From positions 148,229,040 to 148,293,039 of the forward strand of contig NC_030679.2 in assembly GCF_000004195.4 (NCBI RefSeq): a DNA stretch of 64,000 nt. The letters are read 5' to 3'. This stretch comes from Xenopus tropicalis (Eukaryota > Chordata > Amphibia > Anura > Pipidae). Numbering within the stretch: position 1 is the first letter of the stretch; each line of letters opens with the position of its first letter. The notes beneath the pieces were generated by a model. That model worked only from the letters and a program-made list of their open reading frames with translations. It was not told the DNA's origin and did not search any database. Of this stretch, positions 10,263-21,344 are shown piece by piece. Made by a program: the position numbers and the translations under genes.

Positions 10263-11440
10263 ATTTTGTGTTTTTATAGGTAGGTTATGGTTCTCTGGGT
10301 TTGTTGGTGGAATAAGGATTTAGCATATCAGAATAGTGGACTTAGCATGTTCTAGGTTTTTATGCACAAGGTTGCAGGACTCCAAACTTAGCTGTGCTGG
10401 CAAAGTGACGCTGTGTTTTATTTATTGAGTTTATCTATTCTGGCAGGTCCGTACTTTACTTATAACTAGGTTATAGATATATGTGATGAAAAGTTTGGTA
10501 AGGTGTGTCATATTATTGGCAAAAGTTTTTTTTTTTTTAGTAAAGTAGGGTTTTATGGTGTGTGATTTTGTTTTTTGCACAGGTTGTCAGAAAAACAGTG
10601 TGTGCTTGTAGCTTGTGGTTGTTTAGACTTGTTCTTGGGCATTCAGATTTTTGTGTTTGAGCTATGGTTATTCAGGCTAGTTGCAGTGTTTCTTTGGTTA
10701 TGGGGTAGGACTTATATTGTGCTGTTGGTATAGCAAACTGAGGTGCTGGGTGACTGACAGGGCGCATGATAAAACTTGTGGTGTGTGATGAATCAATGAG
10801 ATGTTTTTATCTCTAAAGCTGATGCCACAAGTCCTTTTACTGGCACCTCAAAAGCTTGCCTGTCAGCGCAGTTATCTGTGCATAGTTTTGTATATTACTT
10901 TGTATTTCTGGGCAGCATTTAACTACTGTAAGTGTAGGCCTTAAGTTTTTTGCAAAGGTTCTTGAGCACAGGATGACAGATACATTACGGTTTTTTGTGC
11001 TTGTAGTACAAATTGAATATCTACTGTATGTTCTGGTTAGGTTACACAAGTTGCAGTGGCTCTCTAAATATAAAAACTTTGTGTAATACTGGTGTGCCAC
11101 TGGTGACTGCTGCACGGCACGTAATTGTGCACATAATTTTATCTCTGATGCTAATGCCCCAAGCTTTATTGTTGGCACCTTTAGTGCAACTTCTAAGGAC
11201 ACTTGCATCATTTATGGGCCAAATTACTATGGATTTTTTTGGCAAATATCCTTCTAAATGTGGTGCAGATTTTGTCATTTCTAAAGTAGTGTAGGAAGAA
11301 GCAAAAAACTGGTATCATAACACCACAGGAAAGATGGAACTCAAATCAAAGATGCTCCGCTAAACTGAAATAGGTGAGTAAAGTACAATTTAGGGGTTTA
11401 TTTGGGGGGGGGTTAAAGTAAAAAAACTGCAAGGGGTGCA
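10263..11440 (+). other. Non-coding 3' part of the piggyBac element
   Basis: T-rich DNA after the transposase stop. Short open frames here have no recognisable motif. No polyadenylation signal close to the stop could be assigned with confidence. Confidence 0.5.
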
Positions 11441-13400
11441 TAGAGTGCAGCCCCAATATTATGCATTTTCAGGTTTGGCGGCCATGTACTTATGTGCAAC
11501 CAGACATATGGGGTGTAATTTTATTCAGGGTAACTTGCTAATCGATACTGAGCAAGTTTTTTGATAGTTGCCATTGAGATTTTGGGGAGAAATCTAACTT
11601 TATATTTTTTTCAGACTAAAGTCCAGCTTGTATAGGGAACTGCATCCACAATTTTGCCTGTAGAAAACAAAGAATGGTGTTTCTAAATAGCTGAAGTTGT
11701 CTATTTCAATGTATAGTTTATATGGGTTTTTTCACAGGTAAGGGGCAATTTTGTCTGAAAAACTTTGAGACGTGCACATAAATTGCAGCCCCATTATTAT
11801 GCATTGCCCCTGTTTTGGGGCATTTGGTGGCTGCATCTTTATGTGCACCCATACATATGGCATATTGTTTTATTCAGGGGAACTTGCAGATTGATGTTTA
11901 GTAAGTTTTTGGTAGTTGCCATGGAGATTTTGGGGAGAAATCTAGGTTTGTATCTGGTTTTTCCTTGATTTCTGACCAAAGCGCTGACTTCTGCAAGGGC
12001 CGCGGCCACAATTTTCCATGTAGAAAGAGGAGAGTGGTGTCTCTGAATAGCTGAAGTTGTCTATTTTTAATCAATGTATAGTTTATATGGGTTTTTTCAC
12101 AGGTAAGGGGCAATTTTGTCTGAAAAACTTTGAGATGTGCACATAAATTGCAGCCCCATTGTAATGCATTGCCCCTGTTTTGGGGCATTTGGTGGCCACG
12201 TCTTTATGTGCACCCATACATATGGGGTATTGTTTTATTCAGGGGAACTTGCAGATTGATGTTTAGTAAGTTTTTAGTAGTTGCCATGAAGATTTTGGGG
12301 AGAAATCTAGGTTTGTATCTGTTTTTTTCTTGATTTCTGACCAAAGCGCTGACTTCTGCAAGGGACTGCGGCCACAATTTTCCATGTAGAAAGAGGAGAG
12401 TGGTGTCTCTGAATAGCTGAAGGTGTGCACTTTTCAGAAATATATAGTTTGTGGGGGTTATTTTACAGGTAGGGGGGGTTAACACTGAAAAACTGCAGGA
12501 AGTGCACATAGAGTGCAGCCCCCAAAATTTCAACTGAAATTGCCCTTATGCATTGCCCCTGTTTTGGGGCATTTGGTGGCCACGTCTTTATGTGCACCCA
12601 TACATATGGGGTATCGTTTTATTCAGGGGAACTTGCAGATTGATGTTTAGTAAGTTTTTAGTAGTTGCCATGGAGATTTTGGGGAGAAATCTAGGTTTGT
12701 ATCTGTTTTTTTCTTGATTTCTGACCAAAGCGCTGACTTCTGCAAGGGACTGCGGCCACAATTTTCCATGTAGAAAGAGGAGAGTGGTGTCTCTGAATAG
12801 CTGAAGGTGTGCACTTTTCAGAAATATATAGTTTGTGGGGGTTATTTTACAGGTAGGGGGGTTAACACTGAAAAACTGCAGGAAGTGCACATAGAGTGCA
12901 GCCCCCAAAATTTCAACTGAAATTGCCCTTATGCATTGCCCCTGTTTTGGGGCATTTGGTGGCCACGTCTTTATGTGAACCCATACATATGGGGTATCGT
13001 TTTATTATGGGGAACTTGCAGATTGATGTTTAGTAAGTTTTTAGTAGTTGCCATGGAGATTTTGGGGAGAAATCTAGGTTTGTATCTGTTTTTTTCTTGA
13101 TTTCTGACCAAAGCGCTGACTTCTGCGGCCACAATTTTCCATGTAGAAAGAGGAGAGTGGTGTCTCTGAATAGCTGAAGGTGTGCACTTTTCAGAAATAT
13201 ATAGATTGTGGGGGTTATTTCACAGGTAGGGGGGGTTAACACTGAAAAACTGCAGGTAGTGCACATAGAGCACAGCACCCACATTTTTAGCTGTAATTGC
13301 CCTTGTGCATTGCCCCTGCTTTGGAGTGTTTGATGCCCATGTCTTTATGTGCACCCATACATATGGGGCATCATTTTATTCAGGAGAAGTTTGTCTTTCA
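11440..13400 (+). repeat. Tandem repeat of about 365-385 bp units inside piggyBac
   Basis: The phrase CATTGCCCCTG(T/C)TTTGG recurs at 11802, 12167, 12551, 12934 and 13308, spaced 365, 384, 383 and 374 bp. A more diverged unit lies before 11802. Units contain ATACATATGGGGTATTGTTT, ATTTTGGGGAGAAATCTAGG and GTGCACTTTTCAGAAATATA. The last phrase resembles the repeat units of K2/K3. Open frames on the minus strand across the units are by-products of the repeat. Confidence 0.85.
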
Positions 13401-14107
13401 AATTTGCCTTTGTTAGAAAATTTTTATGAGATTTTTTTTTGTCAAATCCACATTTGATCATGCGTCCAAGTTTACGTTTTAGAAAAAAAAAAAAATGTCA
13501 AAAAAAGTTCCAAATTTCACAATGCACTGACAAAAGGTATTTGGCTTTTGAGTGAAAACAACATTGCACCTAGAAACCTGAAGGTCTGTAGTTTCTAAAG
13601 ATACCAAACATGAGGGGATATTTTAGATTTACATATAAGTTATGCTGCATCAACTGTTACAAGCGCTTTTCCGCTTTGTTCTGGTGTGATATTGTACTAA
13701 GTATTGCTTTAGTTTGGGGGTTACTTCTGGACAGGAACTGTGGGGTACCACCACATATTTGGTATCGTTGGACTTGGGAGTATCAGGGCTTTTACAAACA
13801 ACAAAAAAAAGTGTGTAAAATTAACTTTTCTATGGAAAAAAAACTCAAAATATACAGAAATTTTTCATAATTTTTTTTTTTTTTACATATTTCACCCAAA
13901 ATACACATCATATCTCCAGAAAAATTATAAAATTTGGTATGTATGTCGAAGCCCAATTAGTGACGAAAAAAACAATATATAATTTCCCTAGTTTCATGGA
14001 GGTTTTCCTACCAAAAAACATTTTTAAAGTGAATGAGTACAAAATGCTTAAAAAACGTCTGGCACTGGGGGGAACTGAAATGACGAATTCGGCTGGCACT
14101 TAAAGGG
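13401..14107 (+). other. piggyBac right subterminal region
   Basis: AT-rich with poly-A and poly-T tracts and no gene. It ends with GGCTGGCACTTAAAGGG just before the TTAA at 14108. Confidence 0.6.
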
Positions 14108-14111
14108 TTAA

Positions 14112-14165
14112 GAGTGAGAAAAAGTTGAATGTGTAATAAAAATTTGTTGGGATTAAAAATTTGTC
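14112..14165 (+). repeat. Copy of a 54-bp flank also found at 15493-15546
   Basis: GAGTGAGAAAAAGTTGAATG and the following bases up to AAAAATTTGTC directly after the piggyBac TTAA recur at 15493-15546 with a few differences. There they follow AATGTATTTA instead of the transposon end. Confidence 0.75.
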
Positions 14166-15300
14166 CTATTGGGTTTATTTAATGGTTAAATGATTCCCTT
14201 TTCTCTGTAATAATAAAACAGTACCTGTACTTGATCCCAACTAAGATATAATTACCCCTTATTGGGGGCAGAACAGCCCTATTGGGTTTATTTAATGGTT
14301 TAATGATTCCCTTTTCTCTGTAATAATAAAATAGTACCTGTACTTGATCCCAACTAAGATATAATTACCCCTTATTGGGGCAGAACAGCCCTATTGGGTT
14401 TATTTCATGGTTAAATGATTCCCTTTTCTCTGTAATAATAAAACAGTACCTGTACTTGATCCCAACTAAGATATAATTACCCCTTATTGGGGCAGAACAG
14501 CCCTATTGGGTTTATTTCATGGTTAAATGATTCCCTTTTCTCTGTAATAATAAAACAGTACCTGTACTTGATCCCAACTAAGATATAATTACCCCTTATT
14601 GGGGGCAGAACAGCCCTATTGGGTTTATTTCATGGTTAAATGATTCCCTTTTCTCTGTAATAATAAAACAGTACCTGTACTTGATCCCAACTAAGATATA
14701 ATTACCCCTTATTGGGGGCAGAACAGCCCTATTGGGTTTATTTCATGGTTAAATGATTCCCTTTTCTCTGTAATAATAAAACAGTACCTGTACTTGATCC
14801 CAACTAAGATATAATTACCCCTTATTGGGGGCAGAACAGCCCTATTGGGTTTATTTCATGGTTAAATGATTCCCTTTTCTCTGTAATAATAAAACAGTAC
14901 CTGTACTTGATCCCAACTAAGATATAATTACCCCTTATTGGGGCAGAACAGCCCTATTGGGTTTATTTCATGGTTAAATGATTCCCTTTTCTCTGTAATA
15001 ATAAAACAGTACCTGTACTTGATCCCAACTAAGATATAATTACCCCTTATTGGGGCAGAACAGCCCTATTGGGTTTATTTCATGGTTAAATGATTCCCTT
15101 TTCTCTGTAATAATAAAACAGTACCTGTACTTGATCCCAACTAAGATATAATTACCCCTTATTGGGGGCAGAACAGCCCTATTGGGTTTATTTAATGGTT
15201 AAATGATTCCCTTTTCTCTGTAATAATAAAACAGTACCTGTACTTGATCCCAACTAAGATATAATTACCCCTTATTGGGGACAGAACAGCCCTATTGGGT
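14166..15300 (+). repeat. Tandem array, about 10 units of 112-113 bp
   Basis: CTATTGGGTTTATT starts units at 14166, 14279, 14391, 14503, 14616, 14729, 14842, 14954, 15066, 15179 and 15292. The units are almost identical and differ mainly in one G of a G-run and in TTTAATGG versus TTTCATGG. The unit is the internal part of the MITE whose ends lie at 7025 and 15420. Confidence 0.92.
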
Positions 15301-15420
15301 TTATTGAATATTTAAATGATTTTTAGCAGATTTAAGTTATGGAGATCCAAATTACAGAAAGATCCCTTATCCGGAATACCCCAGGTCACAAGCCTTCTAG
15401 ATAACAGGTCCTATACCTGT
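15301..15420 (+). mobile_element. Right part of the split palindromic MITE
   Basis: TTATCCGGAATACCCCAGG and TAACAGGTCCTATACCTGTA form the right end and pair with the left part at 7025. The MITE interior was expanded into the 112-113-bp array. Confidence 0.65.
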
Positions 15421-16309
15421 ACTAGATATACCTGGATGAATGAAAATCGTCATAGTCAGACAGAGAGAAATGTCCATCAACTAATGTATTTAGAGTGAGA
15501 AAAAGTTGAATGTGTAACAAAAATTTGTTGGGAATAAAAATTTGTCTGGTAAAAAGTCACACTGTAGGAGCGAGAAAAAAACGCCCATTGACTAATGTAT
15601 GAGAAAGAAGTTGTGCATGTAAAATGTGTTGCCTACAAAGACGTTCTATAGGAGTGTGAAAAAACGCCCATTGACCTTGATGCATAATATGTGTTGCCCA
15701 ATAGGGCGGAGACTACGATTATGTTCTCATGGAACTCAAAACCGTAAAGCGGTATCGATGTTGCTTCTGTAGGGACCCGCAGGGTTAACACTCCCTATGG
15801 CCTTATCCCTACACTTCCTAGTTTGCCGTTACTGAGCAGAATGATATGTTTCAACTTTAGATATTTGCATCTGTGCAGTTATTGGCCCCTAGATAGGATG
15901 GCCACTTCCTGTACACTGTAATATAGTGTTATGCAGGGCGTGGGCACTTCCTCTTTGGCCTTCCTCTCACCAGCAGAAGGTGGGGCACATTGAGCCTGGA
16001 CTAAATAGGCCCAGAAGCCTGTGCCCTAGAGGAAGCCATCCTACTAATGATCTAAGTTGGATCACTAGGGGCCCCCTTGGATGAGGTGAAGTCATTTGCA
16101 GGTTAGACCTCTGTAATAGCAGCTCTAGGAGTGGATCTCAGCTCAGGGTTATTTAGGAAGAGCAGCTGTGGCCCCAACAAAGGAGAATTTAGTGGGTTTA
16201 GTACCCCCAAGGCTCTGCCGCCTTATTGTAGGGACCGCAGTTAAGACATAGGACTCAGGTTATATCTAAACCCTGAACCAGTCGGCTGTAGGGATCTGGG
16301 CCAGTAAAG
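15421..16309 (+). other. Unassigned DNA; possible solo LTR start near 15757
   Basis: No gene. The stretch from TGTAGGGACCCGCAGGG (15757) to the MITE at 16318 and on to CTTCAATAAAGTTTCTTG (about 17304) has the feel of an LTR: it starts with TG and has a polyadenylation signal near the far end. It is interrupted by the MITE. Matching target duplications were not found. Confidence 0.3.
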
Positions 16310-16317
16310 GGAGACAC

Positions 16318-17187
16318 TAGTGATGAGCGAATCTGTCCCGTTTCATTCAGCCATAAAATTTGCGAAACGGCAAGAAAATTCACGAAACAGTGAAAAATTT
16401 GCGAAACGTATTTGACGCACACATTTTTGGATGTCTGTGTCTTTTTTGGTCCCCCGCATATTTTTTTTTGTTACCCAGTAGTGATGGGCAAAATGTTTTT
16501 CCAGGCATGGATTCACGGCGAAATTCCGCATTTCGCCATTGGCGGATTGTTTCGCGAAACGGATGAAAAAATTCGCTGGGGAAAAATTAGCGGTTTGTCC
16601 AAAAATTGATGCAGGCGACAAAACAATAGCCACAGTGACAAAATAATAGCCGCGCGACAAAATAATAGCCATGGGCGACAAAATAATAGCCACGTGACAA
16701 AAGAACAGCTGTGGGCGACAAAAGAATAGCCGCAGGCGACAAAACAATAGCCACGGGTGACAAAATAATAGCCGCACCACAAAATAATAGACGCATGACG
16801 AAATAATAGGCGCGGGCGACAAAATAATAGCCATGCGACGAAAGAATAGCCATGGGCGACAATTTTTTTTGACGCGCCATATTTCCGCGAATTTTTCGCT
16901 GTTTTGCTAATCTTTTGAAAGATTCGCAAAGTTTTTGGCAAAGCGAAACGGGACAGATTCGCTCATCACTATTGCCCATGTTTTTTTTTTACGTGACTGC
17001 GCCCCTTTTTTTGTTTGACCGTGCTCTTTTTTTCACGGCACCCAATTTTCCGCGCAACGGAATTTCTTTACACGCGGCAAATTTTTCCACTGCGAATTTT
17101 AACGGAAGTTTCACAAAACAACTCACCAATGGTGAAATGCGGAAATTCGCTGCGAATCCATGCCTGCCGACAAAGTTCGCTGATCAG
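16318..17187 (+). mobile_element. Outer hAT-like MITE carrying an inserted second MITE
   Basis: The left end TAGTGATGAGCGAATCTG begins at 16318. The right end (near 17187) is degenerate. The solitary copy at 57246-57547 shows the uninterrupted form. A second MITE sits inside at 16479-16971. Flanks (GGAGACAC before, ATAGACAT after) share only AGACA, so the target duplication of the outer element is decayed. Confidence 0.7.
16479..16971 (+). mobile_element. Inner hAT-like MITE with internal short tandem array
   Basis: TAGTGATGGGC at the left and GCTCATCACTA at the right, flanked by TTACCCAG and TTGCCCAT (6 of 8 match). About a dozen units of 19-21 bp (GCGACAAAATAATAGCC) fill 16612-16862. Confidence 0.8.
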
Positions 17188-18052
17188 ATAGACATCTGTC
17201 TCGACAGTGGAGCGAAGTTCTATCCTGCATGTTTGAGTCACATGTGCCCGTGCTCATACCCACTAGCTGGACATTGGCAAATACTAGCCAAAATAGGGTT
17301 ACACTTCAATAAAGTTTCTTGTCTTTAACTTATTTTTCATGGTGACCTCTTGAGTGGCCAACTCCGTCTATGTGTTGAGATATATGGAGGCTTGCTACTT
17401 CATCTGTTCATATGTGCTAGTTAATAGGGATGGGCATATATTTTGTCTGATATCATTTTCTGGTGAAATTCCTGGTGAATATTTTCACAAATCTGCGGTA
17501 GAATTTTGCCACGTGTTTTGCTTTCAGTAGTTTTTTTTTGCTGGAAAAAACATTGGGGAGAAAATGTGAGAAGCTATTGATGTGCCACAAAAAAGACACC
17601 GAGAAAAAACGCCTATTGACTTTTTCATACAAGAAATTTTTGTGATTTTTCCACCGTTTTGCATATTAAACCTATATTCTCTTGGCAAAGGAAAAGGGGG
17701 ATGGAGTTGGACTTCACTGGAGGGAGTATTGTGAGTTTTCACTGAATAAAATGATTATGTGTAAGTTGAAGAAACACAATTCATGGAAAAAAATAAACAA
17801 AAGGGTTGAAAAAATGAAATAAAATAGGTGAAGAATCCTACAATTGAGATATTTCAGGTTTCCTGGTCATCTCCACTTTGCACTAAGATGCCCAGATAAT
17901 AACTCAGTATTGGGAGAAGTAATTGTGTAAGAGATGATGAGGCTCAGACAGTGTTACCCAGGGAATATTCTCCCCTCTGTACGTTCATTTGGTCACTTAT
18001 TTTCAAAAACTAATACACTTTATGGAACCTTTCTATTGTGTCTTATGACATC
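17188..18052 (+). other. Intergenic DNA, then start of the OR2 unit at about 17770
   Basis: No gene. AATAAA at about 17309 could be a polyadenylation signal of a decayed LTR. From about 17770 the sequence follows the OR1 upstream region, including ACCCAGGGAATATTCTCC near 17956. Confidence 0.5.
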
Positions 18053-18125
18053 TAATTGGCCCATAAGGGATTCTCCTCATTGCTGGAACTCCACAAGGAA
18101 CCATCTCAAAGCTTTATAAAGTAGC
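18053..18125 (+). promoter_or_regulatory. OR2 conserved promoter block
   Basis: TAATTGG at 18053 and TATAAA at 18115, again 62 bp apart; the TATA box is 249 bp before the start codon. In OR1 the bases after the TATA box are AGGC; here GTAGCC replaces them. The donor-like GTGAGT of OR1 reads CTGAGT here (about 18175-18181). Confidence 0.7.
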
Positions 18126-18363
18126 CTGAAAGTATCAGATGTGCTGCATTGTGCAGGGCGGCTACTTTTTCCCCACTGAGTCCTTTCATATCTTCCTTCC
18201 ATGTTGTTTATGGGCTGCAGAGCTAATATCAAACTGCTGGGGGTTCCATGATGTGCCTTGTGACAGTGACAAAACAGATCTATGGAAGACTGTGAATTAT
18301 TTGGACTCCAATTCTTCAGTCCTTCAATCTGCTCTGTGTATACTTCCCTTCCTTAATTTCACA

Positions 18364-19329
18364 ATGAATACCACGAGCAGTTGCAATCACAGCAAAATAA
18401 CAGAATTCCTTCTGGTGGGATTTTCTGCTCCTCGTCCCCTCAGGGTGCTGCTCTTCTCTATATGCCTTGTGATATACATTATGGCACTGGGTGCAAACCT
18501 CATGATCACTGCTTTGTATTTGGGAAGCCACCACCTTAGGTCTCCCATGTATTTCTTCCTGAGTAATCTCTCTGCAACTGATATCTTGCTCTCTACAACT
18601 GTTGGGCCTAATTTCCTTTATACCTTGTTAAAACATGGGAACCCCATGTCTGTCTCTGCTTGTGTTACTCAGTACTTTGCTTCTGGTGTCCTCACTGGAG
18701 TTGAGTGCCTCCTACTCACAGTTATGGCTTATGACCGATACCTGGCCATCTGCAAACCATTGCACTATGTCACCATAATGACCAATAAGCATTGTCTCCA
18801 TCTGGTTATTTGGTCTTGGTTGGAAATTGTATTATTTATGCTCCCTGTCACTATTACAGTCTCACACTCAGGGTTCTGTGGGTGCAATACCCTGGACTAT
18901 ATTTACTGTGATACGGCTCCTCTTCTTAAGATGTCATGTTCAGATGTGTTTGTTCTGGAAAGAGCAATCACAGTGATTAATATACCAGTGACTGTGATAC
19001 CTTTATTGTTCATTTTTACTACATATGGCACCATCTTACTCTCCATCTTCAGGATCTCCTCCAACACTGGGAGGCAGAAAGCCTTCTCCACCTGTAGCTC
19101 CCACCTCACTGTGGTCTCCATGTTTTATGGGATACTAATTACTAAATATACAGTTCCATCCAAGGGGCCTTCTTTAAATATGAATAAAATAATCTCACTT
19201 CTGTACACCTTGGTTACACCGTTATTCAACCCCATCGTATACAGTTTTAGGAACCAGGAAATCCAGAACGCTCTAAGTAAAGTAAACTCTTTCAGACTAG
19301 AGAAGAGAAGAGTTTCTGCAGGAGAATGA
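18364..19329 (+). CDS. Olfactory receptor OR2 (321 aa, intact)
   Basis: Odorant GPCR and closest paralogue of OR1. ATG 18364 is chosen because the other six genes start at the equivalent codon. The frame is open further upstream to 18139, but that stretch is the copied 5' leader. All family marks are present: N-glycosylation NHS at 8-10, PMYFFL, MAYDRYLAIC, KAFSTCSSHL, a PLFNPIVYSFRN helix-7 motif and a basic C-tail ending RRVSAGE. It differs from OR1 at scattered sites such as YTLLKHGNP and ASGVLTG in and near helix 3, where ligand contacts are expected in this family. It lies in a full duplicate of the OR1 unit. Confidence 0.96.
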   Translation: MNTTSSCNHSKITEFLLVGFSAPRPLRVLLFSICLVIYIMALGANLMITALYLGSHHLRSPMYFFLSNLSATDILLSTTVGPNFLYTLLKHGNPMSVSACVTQYFASGVLTGVECLLLTVMAYDRYLAICKPLHYVTIMTNKHCLHLVIWSWLEIVLFMLPVTITVSHSGFCGCNTLDYIYCDTAPLLKMSCSDVFVLERAITVINIPVTVIPLLFIFTTYGTILLSIFRISSNTGRQKAFSTCSSHLTVVSMFYGILITKYTVPSKGPSLNMNKIISLLYTLVTPLFNPIVYSFRNQEIQNALSKVNSFRLEKRRVSAGE

Positions 19330-19635
19330 GGACAAACATGAGATCAGAGGTAAGAGGGTAGAGGGAAGACAGGTTTAGGCCCTGGCATCTGGGACAATCA
19401 ACCTTTGGTCAACAACCCATGCTGGAGTGATATACATCTGATGGAGAAACTTGAATTGTATCGTTATATCACCAATAGATATGAAGTCCCTATATAGAAA
19501 GTCAGTTGGCTCCTCACATTGCTCATCGTTAAAGGTTGAAAGCATTTGTACCCATTTAAAATTTACCAAAAGTAGAGGGGATTGTATCAATCAAGAACTT
19601 ATATACGTTTAGTACTTAATGTTGGATATTCTATA
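19330..19635 (+). other. 3' flank of OR2 shared with OR1
   Basis: No gene. 19330-19510 copies 5345-5523. After that the flank carries inserted repeats before resuming similarity to OR1 at about 19925. Confidence 0.7.
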
Positions 19636-19636
19636 G

Positions 19637-19738
19637 CAGCGGTTCTCAACCTCCCTTTGGGGGTCGAATGACCCTTTCACGGGTGTCACCTAAGACCATC
19701 GGGAAATCACGTATTTCCGATGGTCTTGGGAACTGCTA
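19637..19738 (+). mobile_element. Short hAT/Charlie-like MITE candidate
   Basis: Begins CAGCGGTTCTCAACCT, a terminus typical of Charlie-type hAT elements, and ends TTGGGAACTGCT, roughly complementary. A GACCATCGG/CCGATGGTC hairpin lies inside. No clear 8-bp target duplication is visible. Confidence 0.45.
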
Positions 19739-19749
19739 AGGTGTAAGTC

Positions 19750-19917
19750 TGGCCAATAGACAAAAAAATTGACATGAGCAACAAAAAAGACGTGGGGGAC
19801 AAAAAACAAAAATTGCGCGACCAATGTGTTTCATGAATTTTTTGCCGCTTCCCGAATTTTCTTTCCGTTTCGCAAATTTTATGGCTAAACGAAACGGGAC
19901 AGATTCGCTCATCACTA
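19750..19917 (-). mobile_element. hAT-like MITE fragment (right end only)
   Basis: Ends GATTCGCTCATCACTA at 19917, with AAACGGGACAG before it. The opposite terminus is missing. It lies inside the OR2 3' flank, where OR1 has none. Confidence 0.7.
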
Positions 19918-20420
19918 ATGAACTATCCGAAAAAACTAGCATTGACCTGATTGGCTGGGACTGTCCTGTGGCTGTCCTGGGAAAGGGATAGTATGGGACA
20001 TGCTTGGTCAAATGGTCTTCTTCATGTAGATAAAGGGCATTTGTAAATACTTTGTTAGTTCAGCACGTCATCTCCCCTCCATTGCACCTTGTCCTCTCCC
20101 TGTCTTCCTCCCTCCATTTTAGTTAGTTTCCTCTTTCATTTTATACTTTTTATATCTTTTGTAAATAAATATATAATTATTTAATGAATCGGGCTGTCCC
20201 AGTTCAATAGTTAAACACCTCAAAACAGAGCAGATCCAACATTTGGTGTGATTTCATTTTACTGGTTAGTGGGTCTCAGAGGACAAGTTACACAGACGAG
20301 GGGGGGACATAATCTACTTTCTCATTGGATAGGGGCGTGACCTATATCTCTCCACCCTGGATACATCAATGATCCAGACAACGGGAAATATAAATGCCTT
20401 TGGGGAATGAGCTGCATTAC
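19918..20420 (+). other. End of OR2 duplication unit with an empty TTAA site, then unassigned DNA
   Basis: 19925-20180 matches 5640-5888. The TTAA at 20181-20184 is the unoccupied counterpart of the K1 insertion site after OR1. 20185-20420 shows nothing recognisable. Confidence 0.65.
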
Positions 20421-20950
20421 CATATCTCCCAACATTTAAAAAAATGAAAAGAGGGACAAAAAGATTTGGCGCATGCAGCGAAGCAATTACACCCCCCTCT
20501 TTTTTTTAAAAAAAAAATACTCCTTTTATATAGTTGAAATGGTGGGATCAGACGCAAATGTGCTATACCCTCATACTGTACTACCTAAGGAAAACAATAT
20601 AGCAACTCATACATATAAAATACAAATATAGAGAGAAGGCAGTCAGTTATAAGTGAGTTATAACTATGTACCAGTTTGTCCCCCATACACAGTGCCCACA
20701 TTGGCCCAATAGACAGTACCCGCCATACATAGTGCCCCCATAGACAGTAGCCCCAATGGAATGTGTCCCCATAGATAGTAACCCCCATAGAAAGCACCCC
20801 CAATGTACCCAATAGACAGTGCCCCCAATTGACCCCATAGACAGTAGCCCCCATACACAGTTCCTCCATAGAAAGTACCCCCCATACACAATGTCCCCAT
20901 AGAAAGTGCCCCCAATAGGGGGCGGAAAGCGGGACAGTTGGGGGGTATGC
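20421..20950. mobile_element. Inverted-repeat element with internal CCCCATAGACAGT array
   Basis: CATATCTCCCAAC (20423) and GTTGGGGGGTATG (20936) form imperfect inverted ends. Inside, 20684-20920 is a short tandem array of CCCCATAGACAGTR-like units of about 19-30 bp. GTCCCGC-rich palindromes of this type are common in Xenopus as I recall. No coding capacity. Confidence 0.6.
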
Positions 20951-21344
20951 ATTAGAAGGTGTATATCTTTATTTCTTCTGTCCCCACAGGACAGGTTTTT
21001 GTATTTGTAACCCCTGTTATTTTGTAATTATTTGCTACCCTGTATGTTAATTAGTAATGTTATCTGGTCTTTTTTATAGACGCCGTCAAGATTGGGTTAT
21101 TAAGTATAAGTAAATCGAAAGCAACTGGACTTGCTAAGTAATCACTGAAGACGTTTCACTACTCATCCAAGCAGCTTCTTCAGCTCAACTGACTCAGTTT
21201 ATGAAGTCTTCTACTAATCTAATCCAATCACAATGGCACATTGTAACTCTTCAGAGAGGTGACACCTGGAATTCACAGAGATGTGGATGTTATGGGGTTA
21301 CTTTGATAGGGGTTACCAAAGTATCATGCAACTCATAGAGACAG
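20951..21344 (-). repeat. Dispersed repeat fragment (Penelope-like tail candidate)
   Basis: 21105-21185 is the reverse of the repeat at 6940-7024 (GAAGACGTTTCACTACTCAT). The surrounding DNA may belong to the same element but has no recognisable gene. Confidence 0.4.

Larger units (their letters stand above)
7150..14107 (+). mobile_element. Full-length piggyBac (Uribo/Kobuta-like) transposon with intact transposase
   Basis: TTAA target sites lie at 7146-7149 and 14108-14111. The ends are CCTTTTTAGTGCCA on the left and TGGCACTTAAAGGG on the right, which form an imperfect terminal inverted repeat. A single intact transposase gene lies between. At 6.96 kb it is long for piggyBac. The extra length is a roughly 3.8-kb non-coding 3' part with tandem repeats. 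Clean ends, TTAA duplication and an open transposase suggest recent arrival; activity is not shown. Confidence 0.9.

Noticed and set aside
14166..15300. Possible CRISPR array (regular repeats)
   Set aside because: Whole 112-113-bp units are identical with no variable spacers, and the host is a vertebrate.
15757..17330. A complete solo LTR interrupted by the nested MITE
   Set aside because: A TG start and an AATAAA are visible, but the CA end and matching 4-6-bp target duplications could not be identified.
20585..20952. Gly/Tyr/Trp-rich frames (GGTVYGGYC type) on the minus strand
   Set aside because: They come from the CCCCATAGACAGT tandem array and occur in three frames.
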